Below are positions 35,641 through 42,552 of a DNA stretch of 43,166 bases, piece after piece (position 1 is the first letter of the stretch; the number at the start of each line of letters is the position of its first letter). Source of the stretch: a virus; IMG/VR virus record IMGVR_UViG_3300000232_000001, positions 1 through 43,166 of that record; one strand, 5' to 3'. The position numbers and the translations under genes are program-made. The notes beneath the pieces were generated by a model that worked only from the letters and a program-made list of their open reading frames with translations, had not been told where the DNA came from and searched no databases.

Positions 35641-36183
35641 CTATTCTCCTAGAATTAGCAATAAGTCATCTTTATACTCTCTGATAATATTCTTAGCACA
35701 AGATTTATTAGCAATATATAACCAAGATGGTAAGTTTTTCAAAACATAAGTGGAACCAACCTTTAGAATACCATTGTAATTAATACAAATTAAATACTTA
35801 AGTTCAGTAAAATTACAAAAATTTGGCTTCCATCCATTATTAGCGCTAGATATAGCTTTTTTAACTCTAAGTTTAGCTTTTTCTAATTCGTAGTATTTTT
35901 TAGCTTCTGCTTCAGTTTCGAAAACATTAATATAGTCAAGTCTATTAATAATACCACTGTATACTGAATCTAAAATAGAATTTCTATCTACAAACCAATA
36001 CTCTGAATCATCCGTTAGAAACACATTTATTTCACAAGTAGGTGTTACTCTATATTCAAATTCTGGAAAATTCCAAAATGGAGTTTCATTATCTACCCAA
36101 ACTCCAACAGTTTTGCATTTAGTCTGAATTTTTGCACCATTTTTAAAAGCAGTCATTACTGCTATTTGTTCGTCTATTGTCAT
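35641..36183 (-). CDS. Phage protein with a WNFPEFEYRV-type domain
   Basis: A 180-residue protein of unknown function. The segment VDNETPFWNFPEFEYRVTPT is a small beta domain often found in phage proteins of unknown role, usually as P-x-W-x-F/W-x-x-x-x-Y-R-V/I. A second part (KKAISSANNGWKPNF, then KYLICINYNG) is a common C-terminal companion. It stops directly before the helicase-primase ATG and carries its ribosome site. Confidence 0.65.
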   Translation of the reverse strand: MTIDEQIAVMTAFKNGAKIQTKCKTVGVWVDNETPFWNFPEFEYRVTPTCEINVFLTDDSEYWFVDRNSILDSVYSGIINRLDYINVFETEAEAKKYYELEKAKLRVKKAISSANNGWKPNFCNFTELKYLICINYNGILKVGSTYVLKNLPSWLYIANKSCAKNIIREYKDDLLLILGE

Positions 36184-36187
36184 AGTT

Positions 36188-36475
36188 TTATCCTTTCTTC
36201 ATAAAGATATATATATCATTATCATTGTTATATTCTATTGATATACATAATGTTGTATTGTTTTTTATTCTTTCTAGTATCTCATCATAGTGCCAAGTTC
36301 TAGGCTCACAATGCAGATTCTTTCTAGTCTCATCATCTGTATGCTTAAATTCAGGTGAAACGCTTATTCTAAGTGGAAATAAAGCCTTTATATATTTATA
36401 AACATCTTTTTTTGAAGCCTCTATTTTTCCATAACTACTTTGTTTGAATTCGTATATAAATCTATATATGTCCAT
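36188..36475 (-). CDS. Hypothetical protein, 95 residues
   Basis: Not recognised. Mixed alpha/beta, rich in Lys, Tyr and Ile, with no membrane segment or cysteine motif. Four bases separate it from the next gene and two from the previous one. It is one of the small middle genes. Confidence 0.55.
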   Translation of the reverse strand: MDIYRFIYEFKQSSYGKIEASKKDVYKYIKALFPLRISVSPEFKHTDDETRKNLHCEPRTWHYDEILERIKNNTTLCISIEYNNDNDIYIFMKKG

Positions 36476-36477
36476 CG

Positions 36478-36774
36478 TTATAATTTCATCCTTTCGATTA
36501 TATATAAAGGTACATACGGATTTTCATCGTAGTTACCATATTCTATGTCATCAATGATTGTAAAGTCTGGACTATATCCAGAAGATTTACCATCTAAAAG
36601 TTCACACTCTGTACTAAAATGAACGCGATTGTCACTAGTCCATATATTATCTTTAGTATCATCACAAGGAATAACTCTTGCAACTGTTACAATTTTTGTA
36701 AATATAGTACCTGCATAATTCTCAATATGTAGGGAAACTATATCTCCAATTTTAAGTCCACTTACTGTATCCAC
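36478..36774 (-). CDS. Hypothetical protein, 98 residues
   Basis: Not recognised. The N-terminus (LKIGDIVSLHIENYAGTIFT KIV) suggests a small SH3-like or beta-barrel fold. It overlaps the preceding gene by 13 bases. No catalytic motif is visible. Confidence 0.55.
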   Translation of the reverse strand: MDTVSGLKIGDIVSLHIENYAGTIFTKIVTVARVIPCDDTKDNIWTSDNRVHFSTECELLDGKSSGYSPDFTIIDDIEYGNYDENPYVPLYIIERMKL

Positions 36775-37202
36775 TTTGTGTCCTTATTTGATTGAGCAAA
36801 CAGATATATCCTATCTGTATTCTTAACAGCATATATATTAGCCTCTCTTCTTATTGTCTCTTCGTCATCGAAGTCCTCATTGTACTGAGTATATAGCTGA
36901 ACGATACAATAATATATCTCTTCTCTATTTAATCTATGAGCTTTAGCGAATGAACTTAAGCATACATCACTCCCTCCCTCCCTCAGTTTGTCAATAGGCA
37001 TAAAGCCTTCTATCGCTTCAATGTCTAAATACTCTGGTATATCAATTTGTCCTTCCATTGTGTTAACTCCTCTTCCATTTATTAGTCTTATTGAGTTTTG
37101 TAGTTCTTGAATTTCTTTAATAGCTTCATCTATATCACCCTTTGTGTAATAAAGGTTTAGATATCCAATTTTTGCTTGATTTAATATCTTAATCGCTTTC
37201 AT
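36762..37202 (-). CDS. Hypothetical protein, 146 residues
   Basis: Not recognised. A helical N-terminus (LNQAKIGYLNLYYTKGDIDE AIKEIQELQ), then an acidic region and a further helical segment with LNREEIYYCIVQLY. AAGGA lies before the ATG. Part of the small-gene cluster between the noncoding region and the replication genes. Confidence 0.55.
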   Translation of the reverse strand: MKAIKILNQAKIGYLNLYYTKGDIDEAIKEIQELQNSIRLINGRGVNTMEGQIDIPEYLDIEAIEGFMPIDKLREGGSDVCLSSFAKAHRLNREEIYYCIVQLYTQYNEDFDDEETIRREANIYAVKNTDRIYLFAQSNKDTKWIQ

Positions 37203-37211
37203 CTTTGTTCC

Positions 37212-37418
37212 TTATAATGTGTTAATTAGAGATTCTTTGGTTTTGAATAACTCACTACTATTATATTCTTTTGATTCTCCATATACATAGTTAGTTATGT
37301 TTACAGAATCTTCTTTTATAGTAATGAAAATTGCTTTTATTTTGCTTGATACAATTTTGTTGTCTTTCATAAAGAACATAACATCATTTACATCGTGTTC
37401 AGTTATTATTTTACTCAT
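37212..37418 (-). CDS. Hypothetical protein, 68 residues
   Basis: Not recognised. Beta-rich and polar, MSKIITEHDVNDVMFFMKDN and onward. An AGAGG site precedes the ATG. The region upstream of it is the GC-rich island, so this gene may use a promoter or processing site located there. Confidence 0.55.
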   Translation of the reverse strand: MSKIITEHDVNDVMFFMKDNKIVSSKIKAIFITIKEDSVNITNYVYGESKEYNSSELFKTKESLINTL

Positions 37419-37440
37419 AGTTTACCTCTTTTATTATTTT

Positions 37441-37593
37441 TAAACTTAGTGAATCAGCGTGTCTGCGAGTCACATCGTGGACACAAAGCGTAGCGTAGCG
37501 TAGCGACTGTCCTAAGATGTTACGATGCAAGACGAAAGCTGAATGAACGATGCAGTGTCTCAGAGTATCTGACCCATTGCCTACGGCTCTCAA
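37441..37593. other. GC-rich island with AGCGT repeats, possible noncoding RNA or insert
   Basis: About 49% GC against roughly one third around it. It contains AGCGT repeated three times followed by AGCGA (37487-37506) and pairs such as GTGTC/GACAC (37460-37484). A 60-codon frame (37411-37593, TTG start) crosses it, but its product is rich in His, Arg, Leu and Ser, unlike the neighbours, and it would end over the next gene's start. I therefore think it may not be coding. It could be a foreign insert or a structured RNA between two genes. Confidence 0.5.
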
Positions 37594-38090
37594 TCTCTTG
37601 AGTAATCTACCTCTAAAGCTGGTACTGATTCTCTCATAATTCGTTCTCGTACCTCTTGTACCGGATGGAGTTTATAGTCTACTACATCATCTATCCATAC
37701 TTGTGTTTTAATGTATGATTCATCACTGAAGAATACAATAACCTCTTTCTTATCTGTCTGAGCAATGAAACCTTTAGATATGAATATCTTAGTTACTTCA
37801 TACTGTCTTTGTTTTGAGTTTATAGTATGCCCTACTGCATAATATAATGTATTCTCTTGTGCTTGGTCTGCATATACAGTCAAGAATTCTAGTTCTCTAT
37901 AGCTTTTATATATTCTAGCTATAAGATAATCTCTTTCCTTGATAAGTTTCTTGGCTTGTTCAAGCTCATCTCTTATCCATTTGTTGTTGTCGTGTGGGTT
38001 GGCAATGTCTAGCATATGTTGCATAGCATTAACCGCCTCTTGGATTGTGTAAAATCCTTTGTCTTTGGCTCTTTCTGGTCTTATTCTCAT
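37590..38090 (-). CDS. Hypothetical protein, 166 residues
   Basis: Not recognised. The helical N-terminal half contains a coiled-coil-like stretch (WIRDELEQAKKLIKERDYLI) and the C-terminal half is beta-rich (IFISKGFIAQTDKKEVIVFF). The ATG has a GGAAAGGT site. It is the first gene after the 576-bp noncoding region, so it probably leads a leftward transcript. Confidence 0.6.
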   Translation of the reverse strand: MRIRPERAKDKGFYTIQEAVNAMQHMLDIANPHDNNKWIRDELEQAKKLIKERDYLIARIYKSYRELEFLTVYADQAQENTLYYAVGHTINSKQRQYEVTKIFISKGFIAQTDKKEVIVFFSDESYIKTQVWIDDVVDYKLHPVQEVRERIMRESVPALEVDYSRD

Positions 38091-38201
38091 AGTAATCTAC
38101 CTTTCCATACTAAGTAAAGCCTAACAATTAATCAATTAATTTTAGGTACTCTTAATCCTTTTTATATATTATAATATAATATACCTTAAAGACACCTTAA
38201 A

Positions 38202-38231
38202 CTTATAACAAATTGTAAAAAGATTTGTAAA
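38202..38231 (-). promoter_or_regulatory. Candidate sigma70-like promoter
   Basis: On the minus strand TTTACA (38231-38226), 18 bases, then TATAAG (38207-38202). This is close to the -35/-10 consensus and lies about 110 bases before the first gene of the next block. In AT-rich DNA such matches arise by chance, so support is modest. Confidence 0.35.
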
Positions 38232-38302
38232 TTTATTTATTTATAATCTCTTAAGAATTTGTTATCCCATAGAACAATTACTATTGAACTACGGAAATAA
38301 CT

Positions 38303-38460
38303 TCGTACGAATATACAGTGGACTCGAACCACTTTATACATTAGCTTTATGTACAATCATCCTGAGTATACTATGGAGCATCTTGTATTTTACTAGTTGA
38401 ACCTTCCAGATGCTTGTAACTAAACCTATAGTCAAGTGCACTCGCTATAGGACTTTGGTG
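38303..38460 (-). ncRNA. Stem-loop cluster with a tRNA T-arm-like hairpin
   Basis: In order on the minus strand: CCTATAG/CTATAGG (7 bp), AGCATCT/AGATGCT (7 bp, 24-base interior), TACAT/ATGTA with a 7-base loop AAAGCTA, then AGTGG-TTCGAGT-CCACT, which is a canonical tRNA T-arm, followed by TGTATATT. The last seven-plus bases can pair with AAAATACA upstream (one mismatch), like an acceptor stem. But the stretch before the middle hairpin is too long for a D-arm, and its loop lacks U33. It may be a tRNA-like RNA, a tRNA with an insertion, or a degenerate tRNA remnant. Confidence 0.35.
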
Positions 38461-38666
38461 ATAATATCTTGTATGAGTTAAAAAATTAGTAGATATGCCC
38501 CATACATATTTTATGGACAAAATAAATTAATTTATCTAGCTAAGTAAAAATTAAGGTTTGAACAGTAATTTCTAGCTTATGTGTAGCTTAATAATTTATA
38601 CTAATAAAAGTTGTCCAATTTTATATGGTAGGGCATATTTAAAAATTTTATAGTTGAGCATTAAGA

Positions 38667-38936
38667 TTATGCTGACATAGCTCTTAGTTTATCTTGAAAC
38701 TTGTCGAAACCTCTGTCAAGATTAGCCATTCTTCTTTCAGTTTTAGTCATCTTTGGAAGTCTTAATCCTGCAACATATCTTACATTTGAACCTGTAAAAG
38801 ATTGTACGAATGGTACTCTATTTATTACATCTATAAATCTTTGTTTAAGCTCTGGCATATGCCGTTTCATTTGTCCGATATGTTTATCCATATCTCTTTC
38901 TGCTGTCGTTCTTTTTTTACTACCGAATAAATTCAT
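38667..38936 (-). CDS. Small basic protein, 89 residues
   Basis: Not recognised. Rich in Lys and Arg, with several Met (GSKKRTTAERDMDKHIGQMK; LPKMTKTERRMANLDRG). It could bind nucleic acid. An AAGGAT site before the ATG matches the early-gene style. It lies next to the split polymerase module with the following 93-residue gene, so a transcription-helper role is conceivable but unproven. Confidence 0.6.
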   Translation of the reverse strand: MNLFGSKKRTTAERDMDKHIGQMKRHMPELKQRFIDVINRVPFVQSFTGSNVRYVAGLRLPKMTKTERRMANLDRGFDKFQDKLRAMSA

Positions 38937-38976
38937 TTATACATCCTTATATATTTTAAATTAAAGATGAGCATTT

Positions 38977-39258
38977 CTACTCATCTTCTCCTAGGAATTG
39001 TTCCCACAATGGTCTTTCAGTTCGTGCCTTCTTAATCATTTGGTACTTAACTTCAACAGTGTTTTGTACAATTGACTTTATGATTGTTTCTTCAGCTTCT
39101 GCAGTTTCAAATTGTTTTGGAAACATAGCTTTAAATACACCTATTACGGTAGAGATATCCCTCTTTGCATACTCACGAGCATCAGCTCTCATACTTTTCT
39201 CGTCCGTTGCATACTCTTTTTCACTAGTTTTACTAGCTTCTTTTTTAATTAATGCCAT
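38977..39258 (-). CDS. Small hypothetical protein, 93 residues
   Basis: Not recognised. A charged helical protein (ALIKKEASKTSEKEYATDEK at the N-terminus, LWEQFLGEDE at the C-terminus). It is the first gene after the terminator and hairpin promoter candidate at 39421-39469. The AAAGGAT site before its ATG is the same as in the other early genes. Confidence 0.6.
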   Translation of the reverse strand: MALIKKEASKTSEKEYATDEKSMRADAREYAKRDISTVIGVFKAMFPKQFETAEAEETIIKSIVQNTVEVKYQMIKKARTERPLWEQFLGEDE

Positions 39259-39288
39259 TATACATCCTTTGGTTTTTGATTTGGATTA

Positions 39289-39375
39289 GCAACGAATTGC
39301 TTTTTCACATAACTGCACGAAGTGCCAAAAAGAAACACAAATTATAGTAAGGTTAGAACCACAAAGGATTTGTGG
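39289..39375 (-). promoter_or_regulatory. Cluster of small hairpins in a 213-bp leader
   Basis: Three compact stem-loops lie before the 93-residue gene: AGCAA/TTGCT with a 4-base loop (39289-39302), GCAC/GTGC with a 3-base loop (39315-39325), and CCACAAA/TTTGTGG with a 3-base loop (39359-39375). The last is a 7-bp perfect stem, but its loop-closing pair is A-T. They may be leader structure, or further polymerase signals. Confidence 0.4.
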
Positions 39376-39420
39376 AGTGTTAGCTTCAGTGTTGAGGTAG
39401 GACCTTTGTTAATGGAACGT

Positions 39421-39435
39421 TCCAGCTCGGCTGGA
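39421..39435 (-). promoter_or_regulatory. Hairpin promoter candidate 3 for the virion RNA polymerase
   Basis: TCCAGC-CGA-GCTGGA on the minus strand: 6-bp stem, 3-base loop, C-G loop-closing pair. It shares AGC-N3-GCT-N3-AC with the hairpins at 42492 and 42924. N4 early promoters are hairpins of 5-7 bp with a 3-base loop. It stands right behind a strong terminator, so it is well placed to start a new leftward transcript. It is flanked by the palindrome GGAACGTTCC (39414-39423). Confidence 0.5.
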
Positions 39436-39436
39436 C

Positions 39437-39469
39437 GAAAAAAAAATGTCAAGGCTTAGCAGCCCTGAC
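39437..39469 (-). terminator. Strong rho-independent terminator after the split polymerase
   Basis: On the minus strand GTCAGGGCT-GCTA-AGCCTTGAC forms a 9-bp stem with one G-U pair and a 4-base loop, followed by A and nine T. It begins 3 bases after the TAA codon of the polymerase C-terminal part (which is followed by a second stop, TAG). It would end the early transcript here. Confidence 0.92.
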
Positions 39470-39471
39470 TA

Positions 39472-40551
39472 TTAGCACAATCCATAGATTGAGTTTAAGA
39501 TATGTTCTCTTAGTAGAGTTTTATATTTCTTTATGTGTTTGTATTTACGACCATCTGCGATTTGTTCCATAATTTCGTATAGTAATTCTGAGTCTAGGAT
39601 TTCACACATAATATCTTTCCATAATCCTATTAGTTCATCTACTTGGTTGTAGTGACATCCATAAGCATCGTGAATAGTATGTACGAAGAAATCTAGTCCC
39701 AGAATAATTCTTCTAGCAATGTATCCATCTATTGAGTGGATTAGGTTTGGAGCCATTCCAGCATTATATTTTGATGGTTTGTACTCTGTAACAAATCCAG
39801 TGTAGTGAAATCTATGTCCAGCTTTAGAAGTTCTTTCTGCTGTAATTTCATTTTCTGATTTAACATCATATTTAACATTGAATCCATCTGGAAGTGTCCA
39901 TCTGTATATAGGAATGTGTTCGCTATTTAGCATTTGAATTTTAGCCATAGCTTCCATTGCTTTAGGAGCAATAGAGTATAGAGCATCTTCGAATAATTTA
40001 GATAGCTCTGTAGTATCAACTTCACTACCGAAGTGTTTTTCCAAGATTGGAACAAGAACATCCCAAGCTGATTGTTTACCATATAATGTTGTCATTAATG
40101 GTTTCTTTGTATGTTCACGAAGAAGTACATCTTCCTCGCCGATTAAATTGTTTAGTTTATCAGCAAGTATTTGATATCCATCAATTCTTTGATGTGGAAC
40201 ATCTCCTATATTGCATACTCTAGCTGTAGATAAATCTCCAGTTAGTATAGCATATAGTTGTAGTGCTTGATTTGAACAGTCAACATATTTTAGTCCTGAG
40301 ACTGGTAGTCCATTCTCGTGCATTATATAATTATATACTGCTACCTGAAATAGTTTTGGTTCATCAGTATTTTTGAGTATCCACTCTGTGTCCATAAATT
40401 TAGCTTTCCATTCGTCTATATTAGCATCGAAGAATTCGTCTAGTTGCTCGAATAGTATTTTATCGTTACCGAAGTAAGATACTATATCTAGCTTAAGCCA
40501 GAATAGTCCTCTTGGTGTTAGCATTTGTTTAGGCATTGTGATTGTAGACAT
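39472..40551 (-). CDS. T7-type RNA polymerase, C-terminal polypeptide (N4 RNAPII-like large part)
   Basis: A 359-residue protein with the catalytic motifs of single-subunit RNA polymerases. Motif A is YVDCSNQALQLYAILTGD (D91), like T7 D537. Motif B is REHTKKPLMTTLYG (R145, K149, Y157), spaced as T7 R627, K631, Y639. Motif C is FVHTIHDAYG (H294, D295), like T7 H811-D812. The first residues (LTPRGLFWLK) align with T7 near residue 455, so nothing is lost between the two parts. The N-terminal part is encoded just before it. N4 RNA polymerase II (gp15/gp16) is built the same way and transcribes middle genes. Confidence 0.92.
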   Translation of the reverse strand: MSTITMPKQMLTPRGLFWLKLDIVSYFGNDKILFEQLDEFFDANIDEWKAKFMDTEWILKNTDEPKLFQVAVYNYIMHENGLPVSGLKYVDCSNQALQLYAILTGDLSTARVCNIGDVPHQRIDGYQILADKLNNLIGEEDVLLREHTKKPLMTTLYGKQSAWDVLVPILEKHFGSEVDTTELSKLFEDALYSIAPKAMEAMAKIQMLNSEHIPIYRWTLPDGFNVKYDVKSENEITAERTSKAGHRFHYTGFVTEYKPSKYNAGMAPNLIHSIDGYIARRIILGLDFFVHTIHDAYGCHYNQVDELIGLWKDIMCEILDSELLYEIMEQIADGRKYKHIKKYKTLLREHILNSIYGLC

Positions 40552-40597
40552 ATTAGTTCCTTTAGAATAAGTATTATTGTTCCATTGTCATTAGCAA

Positions 40598-40627
40598 TGT
40601 AAGTGTATTTGTAAGGTATATGTAAGG
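40598..40627. repeat. Three TGTAAG(G) repeats at 11-12 bp spacing between the polymerase parts
   Basis: TGTAAG starts at 40598, 40610 and 40621, about one helical turn apart, in the 113-bp gap between the two polymerase genes. On the transcribed strand they read CTTACA/CCTTACA. They could bind a regulator on one DNA face, or be a promoter element of the middle polymerase. The role is inference. Confidence 0.5.
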
Positions 40628-40664
40628 TAATTGGTAATGAATAGTAACAATCTGTTTGTCACTG

Positions 40665-41576
40665 TTACTCGAAGTTAGGAATTAGTCCTCCCTTTTTAAT
40701 TGTGTTACCTTGTGGATTAATATCGTATCCAGTAGAATATATTCTACCTCTGAAGTCGAAACGATATTCGAAGTGCATAGGAATTTCTTCCATAGTAGCA
40801 TAAGTTTCCTCTGTAGATAACAGTAGGTCATTAGCTTTTTTTCTTGACATTCTATCTGAATTTCCTTCTGATAGGAATTTGTCGTAGCTATAGTTTAATT
40901 CTAGCTCTTCATCTTGTGAGTGTATCCAAGATTGTTTTTGTAGCTTGTTTAATGCATCTAGCACTAGCTGAGGTTGCTTTTCAGAACCTCTGCCAGTTGT
41001 GCATTTACGCTTTGTTAGTTTATATCCTCCTCTTGATTTCTCTGTCCAATCATCTGGACATTCGATTAGAGGAAGTCTAAATCTATTGTATGTAGCTCTG
41101 AGATTTAAGTTCTCTGAGAATAATATCTCTGAACGAATGTATGTGAATGTTGCAAATTGCCCATCTTCCATACGCTTTACAGATTTAACGATGTCATAGA
41201 ATATTCCATCGAATTCTGCTATGATATCCATAGCTACATTTAGTGATTCCTCTTGGAACATTTTATTAAACTCTCTATCAAGATACATAGTTTTAATTAC
41301 AGTTTCAAGTGGTATATCCCTTGTGCTGGCAGTATGACCTTTAACAGGTATACCGCTCTTGTCATTTCCTAGGATTGACAGAAGTATTATTATTACTTCC
41401 ATAATTTCTAGGTCTTCAGCTACTATTTCTCTAGCTGATAACATTTCGTGAAATTGTGGTATATATGAGTATACCGTTTCTGCGAACTCTGCGATTTCTT
41501 TGTTTAGCTCTTCGTGGAGCTTTTGGTTATCGAACTCTTGTTCGATTTGTAGTTGTGTGAGTCCTGCTATGTTCAT
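40665..41576 (-). CDS. T7-type RNA polymerase, N-terminal polypeptide (N4 RNAPII-like small part)
   Basis: A 303-residue protein ending with the conserved block that precedes the palm in T7 polymerase: FEYRFDFRGRIYSTGY (D274 and R278 match T7 D421 and R425), then NPQGNTIKKGG. It stops there, and the rest of the enzyme is encoded by the next gene, 113 bases downstream. The N-terminal 270 residues are helical and poorly conserved, as in N4 gp15. No intron or intein junction signs are visible by eye. An AAAGGA site is before the ATG. Confidence 0.9.
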   Translation of the reverse strand: MNIAGLTQLQIEQEFDNQKLHEELNKEIAEFAETVYSYIPQFHEMLSAREIVAEDLEIMEVIIILLSILGNDKSGIPVKGHTASTRDIPLETVIKTMYLDREFNKMFQEESLNVAMDIIAEFDGIFYDIVKSVKRMEDGQFATFTYIRSEILFSENLNLRATYNRFRLPLIECPDDWTEKSRGGYKLTKRKCTTGRGSEKQPQLVLDALNKLQKQSWIHSQDEELELNYSYDKFLSEGNSDRMSRKKANDLLLSTEETYATMEEIPMHFEYRFDFRGRIYSTGYDINPQGNTIKKGGLIPNFE

Positions 41577-41587
41577 TTGTTATTCCT

Positions 41588-41794
41588 TTAGAATTTGAAG
41601 TATTTAGTATCCTCTTTTACAGTCTTAGTAATCTCTGCCTTTAACATATTTACTAAGTCTTCAGATACAACATTGTTTCTCTTACATACTATGAATATTT
41701 CTCTGAATATTCTTTTAGCATCTGATAACTCTTGTTGAGACAATTGTGCATCAGTAGCTTTAGGTTGTTGTTTCTTGTCGTTGAATAAACTCAT
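41588..41794 (-). CDS. Small early protein, 68 residues
   Basis: Not recognised. A disordered polar N-terminus (NDKKQQPKATDAQLSQQE), then one or two helices with basic residues. It is 11 bases before the polymerase N-terminal gene and probably shares its transcript. The ATG is three bases after the preceding stop. Confidence 0.55.
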   Translation of the reverse strand: MSLFNDKKQQPKATDAQLSQQELSDAKRIFREIFIVCKRNNVVSEDLVNMLKAEITKTVKEDTKYFKF

Positions 41795-41797
41795 AGT

Positions 41798-42184
41798 TTA
41801 TACCAAGAAAGTACCGTGTTGAATACTGTGACTTCGTAGGAAGTATTTATTGTTTAATCTCTCTGCTCTTCTATACGATAGGTCATATGCTGAAGCATAG
41901 TCAATACCGTGAATAGCCATAAGATTGTTAGCTCTAGCTATTATCTCATCGTTTGTTAGCGTAATGCTTCCGCTCTCGATAATGTTTTTGTTCATATTAG
42001 CTTCAAATCTCATTGATTTGTTTAGCAATACTATGAACTCATTAATATTTCCATTGATTAAAGCTTCTGCGATTGCTCTTGAATAGCTTGTATTCATTGA
42101 TTGTAATTGTTCGATTGCTTGAGCTTCTGTGATTGAACCTTCGATTAGGTCTTGGTTTAATTCTGTGTATGTGAAATTTGTCAT
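41798..42184 (-). CDS. Small early protein, 128 residues
   Basis: Not recognised. I choose the start at 42184 (MTNFTYTELN) because CTAAAGGAT lies 7 bases upstream; the frame extends to 42226. It is a helical protein with two Ala/Glu-rich repeats (ITEAQAIEQLQSM and ALINGNINEFIVLLN) that may be small helical bundles. It is preceded by the 23-bp element also found before the 94-residue gene. Confidence 0.6.
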   Translation of the reverse strand: MTNFTYTELNQDLIEGSITEAQAIEQLQSMNTSYSRAIAEALINGNINEFIVLLNKSMRFEANMNKNIIESGSITLTNDEIIARANNLMAIHGIDYASAYDLSYRRAERLNNKYFLRSHSIQHGTFLV

Positions 42185-42213
42185 TTTATATCCTTTAGAT
42201 AAATTGGTATATA

Positions 42214-42236
42214 TTGCCTTTGGCACTGTAACACTT
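42214..42236 (-). promoter_or_regulatory. 23-bp leader repeat, copy 1
   Basis: This 23-base segment, which begins TTGCCTTT on the plus strand, matches 20 of 23 positions with 42867-42889. Each copy begins exactly 30 bases before a chosen ATG (42184 and 42837). The constant distance suggests a leader element acting in the mRNA or as a promoter part. Confidence 0.6.
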
Positions 42237-42259
42237 ACGGTTTAGTTCATTGAACTCCA

Positions 42260-42282
42260 TAGGACACACATAATATGTCCTA
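42260..42282 (-). promoter_or_regulatory. Intergenic hairpin upstream of the 128-residue early gene
   Basis: TAGGACA and TGTCCTA form a perfect 7-bp stem with a 9-base loop. A second inverted repeat, AGTTCA-T-TGAACT (42244-42256), lies next to it. No U-tract follows, so it is not a clear terminator. It could be an operator or an RNA processing site. Confidence 0.4.
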
Positions 42283-42287
42283 GCAAT

Positions 42288-42452
42288 TCAAATCCATTTG
42301 CTAAAATAATAAGCTATTTTATCATCTAGTCTTAATCTGTACCAGTAGCTTAGTTGTTGACATTCTATTAGTCTGTCTTTAAGTACTTCTACTGCGAATA
42401 TTACAAGCAAACATATAGTTGCTATAGTTAATGCGTTTGATATTTCTTCCAT
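42288..42452 (-). CDS. Small early membrane protein, 54 residues
   Basis: MEEISNALTIATICLLVIFA and onward: one N-terminal membrane segment (about 7-23), then a charged region with aromatic residues (SYWYRLRLDDKIAYYFSKWI). AAAGGA lies 7 bases before the ATG. It comes 47 bases after the centre of hairpin promoter candidate 2. Early membrane proteins often alter the host envelope or block superinfection. The role is unknown. Confidence 0.7.
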   Translation of the reverse strand: MEEISNALTIATICLLVIFAVEVLKDRLIECQQLSYWYRLRLDDKIAYYFSKWI

Positions 42453-42491
42453 TGTTAATCCTTTAGATATAATGAGGCAATTAGCCTGTGT

Positions 42492-42506
42492 TGTAGCATT
42501 GCTACA
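42492..42506 (-). promoter_or_regulatory. Hairpin promoter candidate 2 for the virion RNA polymerase
   Basis: TGTAGC-AAT-GCTACA on the minus strand: 6-bp stem, 3-base loop with C-G closing pair. Followed by ACA. It is 47 bases before the start of the 54-residue membrane gene. It shares AGC-N3-GCT-N3-AC with the hairpins at 39421 and 42924. A second small stem, AGGC/GCCT, lies just downstream (42475-42487). Confidence 0.5.
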
Positions 42507-42552
42507 CTATTTAGTAAACACCATAGAACCATCAGAAGATAGCTCTAGCTGA

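Larger units (their letters stand above)
38091..38666. other. 576-bp noncoding AT-rich region
   Basis: No gene is supported. Bases 38100-38260 are very AT-rich, with repeated ACCTTAAA and ATAATATAAT, a candidate promoter or origin. Bases 38290-38470 hold several stem-loops on the minus strand. Bases 38480-38640 are AT-rich again, with no clear structure and no good hairpin promoter. This is the largest internal gap in the genome, and it separates the split-polymerase module from the replication module. Confidence 0.7.

Noticed and set aside
37411-37593. 60-codon minus-strand frame with TTG start across the GC-rich island
   Set aside because: Unusual amino acid content, non-ATG start, overlap with the next gene's start and abrupt GC shift make it a poor gene; the island is described instead as noncoding or inserted DNA.
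38303-38400. Ordinary tRNA gene
   Set aside because: Only the T-arm and a possible acceptor stem fit. The segment for the D-arm is too long, the candidate anticodon loop lacks U33, and no standard D-arm can be drawn.
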